A DNA stretch of 64,000 bases from Bacteroidetes bacterium ADurb.Bin037 (lineage in GTDB: Bacteria > Bacteroidota > Bacteroidia > Bacteroidales > UBA932). The notes beneath the pieces are model-generated. The model saw nothing but the letters and a program-made list of their open reading frames with translations. It did not search any database and was not told where the DNA came from. Both the position numbers and the translations under genes were made by a program. Below, piece after piece: positions 61,953-64,000 of this stretch. Within the stretch, counting starts at the first letter, position 1. Every line of letters begins with the position of its first letter. The DNA is taken from assembly GCA_002071175.1 (NCBI GenBank), contig MWER01000004.1, forward strand, positions 248,001-312,000. Direction: 5' to 3'.

Positions 61953-62724
61953 TCAGGTGCAGGAACAGGGAAAGCAAACGATCATCCCCCTGTGAAACGG
62001 GACCTTCGGGGTGGAATTGCACTCCCAACACATTGGGATTGCCTTCCATCTCGATGGCTTCTATTACTCCGTCCCGGGCAACGGCCGAAACGACAAATCC
62101 CGGCGCCACGTCTTTGACCGCCTGATGGTGGTATGAATTTACCCTGTAAGAGTTGTCCTTGTCCAGGACATCTTTAAGTATGTCAAACAGTGTGGTTTCC
62201 CGTGTGACAATAATCGAATGCGTGCCGTATTCCCTCGGAGCGTTCTGACGGTGCTTGACCGGCTTGTCTGATTTTACCTGTGACGGGATATCCTGATACA
62301 GGGTGCCGCCGAAAGCGACGTTCAGGACTTGTTCTCCCCGGCATATACCCAGAACGGGGATCCCCCTTTCCACGGCAGCCCGGGCCAGATGAATGTCAAA
62401 GAAATCCCTTATCGGAACAATACCTCCCATTGCAGGAATAGGTTCTTCTCCGTACCAACGTAGGGGATCCACGTCTTCTCCACCTGTAAGAATCAATCCG
62501 TCAATGGATTCTACCATCCGTGCAATTACCTGCGGATCGTCCGTGACCGGAAGAATTACCGGTATGCCTCCCGCTTTCCTTACAGAGATAATATATGTGT
62601 TGGGTACATTGTTTTCTCCTGTTTCATAGGTGGCGGAAAGACCTATGACCGGAGCCTTTTCCTGTGCCTGTACCGCAGACGCGAAAAGGATTGCGGTAAA
62701 TATGTATAATAATCTGATTCTCAT
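61936..62724 (-). CDS. exported class I glutamine-amidotransferase-like protein (PuuD-like)
   Basis: The 262-residue protein resembles gamma-glutamyl-GABA hydrolase PuuD. The catalytic Cys is in GICRGEQVLNVAFGG, and the His-Glu pair in VQFHPEGPVS. Unusually, the protein starts with what looks like a signal peptide (LLYIFTAILFASAVQAQE), so it may act in the periplasm on gamma-glutamyl compounds or peptides. I use the ATG at 62724, which overlaps the stop of the upstream serine hydrolase (ATGA). The two genes are probably one operon. Confidence 0.82.
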   Translation of the reverse strand: MRIRLLYIFTAILFASAVQAQEKAPVIGLSATYETGENNVPNTYIISVRKAGGIPVILPVTDDPQVIARMVESIDGLILTGGEDVDPLRWYGEEPIPAMGGIVPIRDFFDIHLARAAVERGIPVLGICRGEQVLNVAFGGTLYQDIPSQVKSDKPVKHRQNAPREYGTHSIIVTRETTLFDILKDVLDKDNSYRVNSYHHQAVKDVAPGFVVSAVARDGVIEAIEMEGNPNVLGVQFHPEGPVSQGDDRLLSLFLHLIKAAR

Positions 62725-64000
62725 TTCCGGGCCCTCCAAAGCCCCATATTTTCATTTTGTTTCAAATCAAGATCGAATGTAACAAGATGGTCCTCCATCC
62801 CAAATGTTAAAGTAAAAGCCGATCCGCCTGAACGAAATCGGAATACTTTCCCATTAACGTGCGTCATCAGATGTTTCCGGTAAGGAAAGTCTTCCGGGCC
62901 CAGGGTAATGTACAGTTCTCCGTTTTCCAGGGTGACTACGGCCTCTCCCAGGGACGGGTGGTCATATACGCCCGTATATTCGTTATAGGGGGCAGGAGGT
63001 TCTACAACAAGATTCGCTTTTTCTTGTTGTTCCTTTTGTTCCCTTTCCCTGGCGGCGGCAAGGTATTTTTCAAGAGCCTGGCCGCTGTAATCTTGTGGCG
63101 GCAGGTCCATGTAATAGTCTATAACGTGACGCATGATAGCATAGCGGGGATCGGACGGCGGTTCACAGTTGCTAAGCCACATCAGGCCCAGATTAAGTTC
63201 GGGGACAAAAGCACATATGGCGGTAAATCCCCATGTAGTGCCCGTGTGGAACCACACACGGTAGCGGTTGTTTTGTTCCACAAACCAACACGGTGCATAA
63301 ATATTGGTTTTGTTGTCGGTTTGCGATGTGATGAACTGCCCCTTGTGAAGGTATTCCATCTGGGCTGAGGAAAGGAGCGTATCTCCATCAAGAACCCCGT
63401 CTGACAAATGAAGACGGCACCATTGCATCATATCGGTTACCGTAGAGTTGATCCCTCCGGCAGCTCCTATGACGGTGAGCCAGTGAAGGGCCCGTTCTTC
63501 CCCTTCCATGGGTGCAGTCCGAATGCTGCCGTCACGATAGGAAGTTTCGTGGGGGGTGTTCCCGTCGGCAGAGGCCAGAAATCCTTCTTCATTTACCGAA
63601 GTGTTATGCATTCCCAGGGGAAGGAAAATCCTTTCCTTCAGATTTTCCTCCCAGCTTTTTCCGGTAACGGCTTCGATGATCTTCTGTCCCACGATGAATA
63701 ACACATTGTTATAACCGTATGTTGTCCTAAAGCTGTTTGTCGGAGGGATATACTTTAACATGGCATAGATATCGTCCCGGTCATATCCCAGGCAGGGGAT
63801 ATAGGTGCCTGCCTGTGCAGGCAGACCGGACCGGTGCAGGAACAGGTCCCTGACCTGCATATTGTCCGTTACCCAGGGATCATACATAGCAAAATCGGGA
63901 AGGTACCATTTGATAGGATCATCCCAGTTTACCAATCCGTCGTCAACCATCATGGCCATAAGCGTAGCCGTAAAAGATTTACTGACCGATCCAATTTGGA
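62721..64000 (-). CDS. serine hydrolase of the beta-lactamase/DD-peptidase family, truncated by the window edge
   Basis: The gene runs off the right end of the window, so its N-terminus is missing here. The active-site motif SxxK appears as SVSK near 63978-63989, then YGYNN (the Y-x-N motif) and a C-terminal domain like DUF3471 (EYTGVYDHPSLGEAVVTLENGELYITLG, shown as region about 350-380 of the visible part). This is the class-C beta-lactamase-related group, whose members are often periplasmic peptidases or esterases. It overlaps the start of the amidotransferase-like gene by four bases; the pair may process exported peptides. Confidence 0.85.
   Translation of the reverse strand, partial: QIGSVSKSFTATLMAMMVDDGLVNWDDPIKWYLPDFAMYDPWVTDNMQVRDLFLHRSGLPAQAGTYIPCLGYDRDDIYAMLKYIPPTNSFRTTYGYNNVLFIVGQKIIEAVTGKSWEENLKERIFLPLGMHNTSVNEEGFLASADGNTPHETSYRDGSIRTAPMEGEERALHWLTVIGAAGGINSTVTDMMQWCRLHLSDGVLDGDTLLSSAQMEYLHKGQFITSQTDNKTNIYAPCWFVEQNNRYRVWFHTGTTWGFTAICAFVPELNLGLMWLSNCEPPSDPRYAIMRHVIDYYMDLPPQDYSGQALEKYLAAAREREQKEQQEKANLVVEPPAPYNEYTGVYDHPSLGEAVVTLENGELYITLGPEDFPYRKHLMTHVNGKVFRFRSGGSAFTLTFGMEDHLVTFDLDLKQNENMGLWRARK

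Noticed and set aside
1..64000. tRNA, rRNA, CRISPR arrays, insertion sequences and phage genes
   Set aside because: Reading all gaps on both strands I found no cloverleaf-like sequence, spaced direct repeats, transposase motifs or terminal inverted repeats. A dedicated covariance search for short RNAs would be needed to exclude them fully.

Overview
The window comes from the chromosome of a member of the Bacteroidetes, most likely order Bacteroidales. The evidence is repeated promoter-like TAnnTTTG boxes, the gliding-type lipoprotein GldH, BACON-domain lipoproteins, a purH-mreBCD-mrdA-rodA gene order, PspC/PadR genes, a split transketolase and single-chain GcvP. Coding density is high and no gene-free stretch exceeds 300 bases. 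I found no rRNA, tRNA, insertion sequence, prophage or CRISPR array. Most of the window is core chromosome.

Layout. 1-4.1 kb: a tRNA methyltransferase, then a minus-strand operon running split transketolase, ECF sigma factor, probable anti-sigma protein, Spy-like periplasmic protein. 4.2-7.8 kb: lepA and a TPR/OmpA-like lipoprotein separated by a clear terminator. 7.9-11.8 kb: sigma-54 activator, lptE, TPR protein, secG, kbl. 11.8-14.3 kb: two PspC proteins around a PadR repressor. 14.4-17.6 kb: sdaA, trxA, an outer-membrane barrel and a polyprenyl synthase. 17.5-21.7 kb (minus): TPR protein, holB, ricT, gldH, trmB. 21.8-32.2 kb (plus): a block of mostly exported proteins, namely an M16-like protein without its active site, a seven-BACON/LRR lipoprotein, a 1018-residue coiled-coil lipoprotein, an outer-membrane barrel, a small lipoprotein and a DUF3109 protein. 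32.1-37.2 kb: hemW, a coiled-coil membrane protein, an alkylsulfatase-like exported enzyme, and an sdhC-like gene with no sdhAB beside it. 37.2-42.1 kb: pyrH-frr, pgk, an rRNA-type methyltransferase, lgt and smpB. 42.1-56.2 kb (minus): topA, a ureohydrolase-like protein, an Lrp regulator, purH, the rod-shape operon, gcvP and a 58-codon membrane ORF. 56.3-62 kb (plus): pbp1A, ddl, prmC, then trpB2 behind a tryptophan attenuator. 62-64 kb (minus): an exported glutamine-amidotransferase-like protein and a serine hydrolase cut by the window edge.

Together the genes cover cell-wall synthesis and shape (mreBCD, mrdA, rodA, pbp1A, ddl), envelope biogenesis (lptE, lgt, secG, gldH), translation and ribosome recycling (lepA, frr, smpB, prmC), and anaerobic amino-acid turnover (sdaA, kbl, gcvP, trpB2). 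The parts most worth a second look are the Trp-codon leader with its terminator at 60.5 kb and the surface-protein block at 24.4-31.0 kb. Several proteins there and elsewhere look like enzyme families that have lost or changed key catalytic residues.
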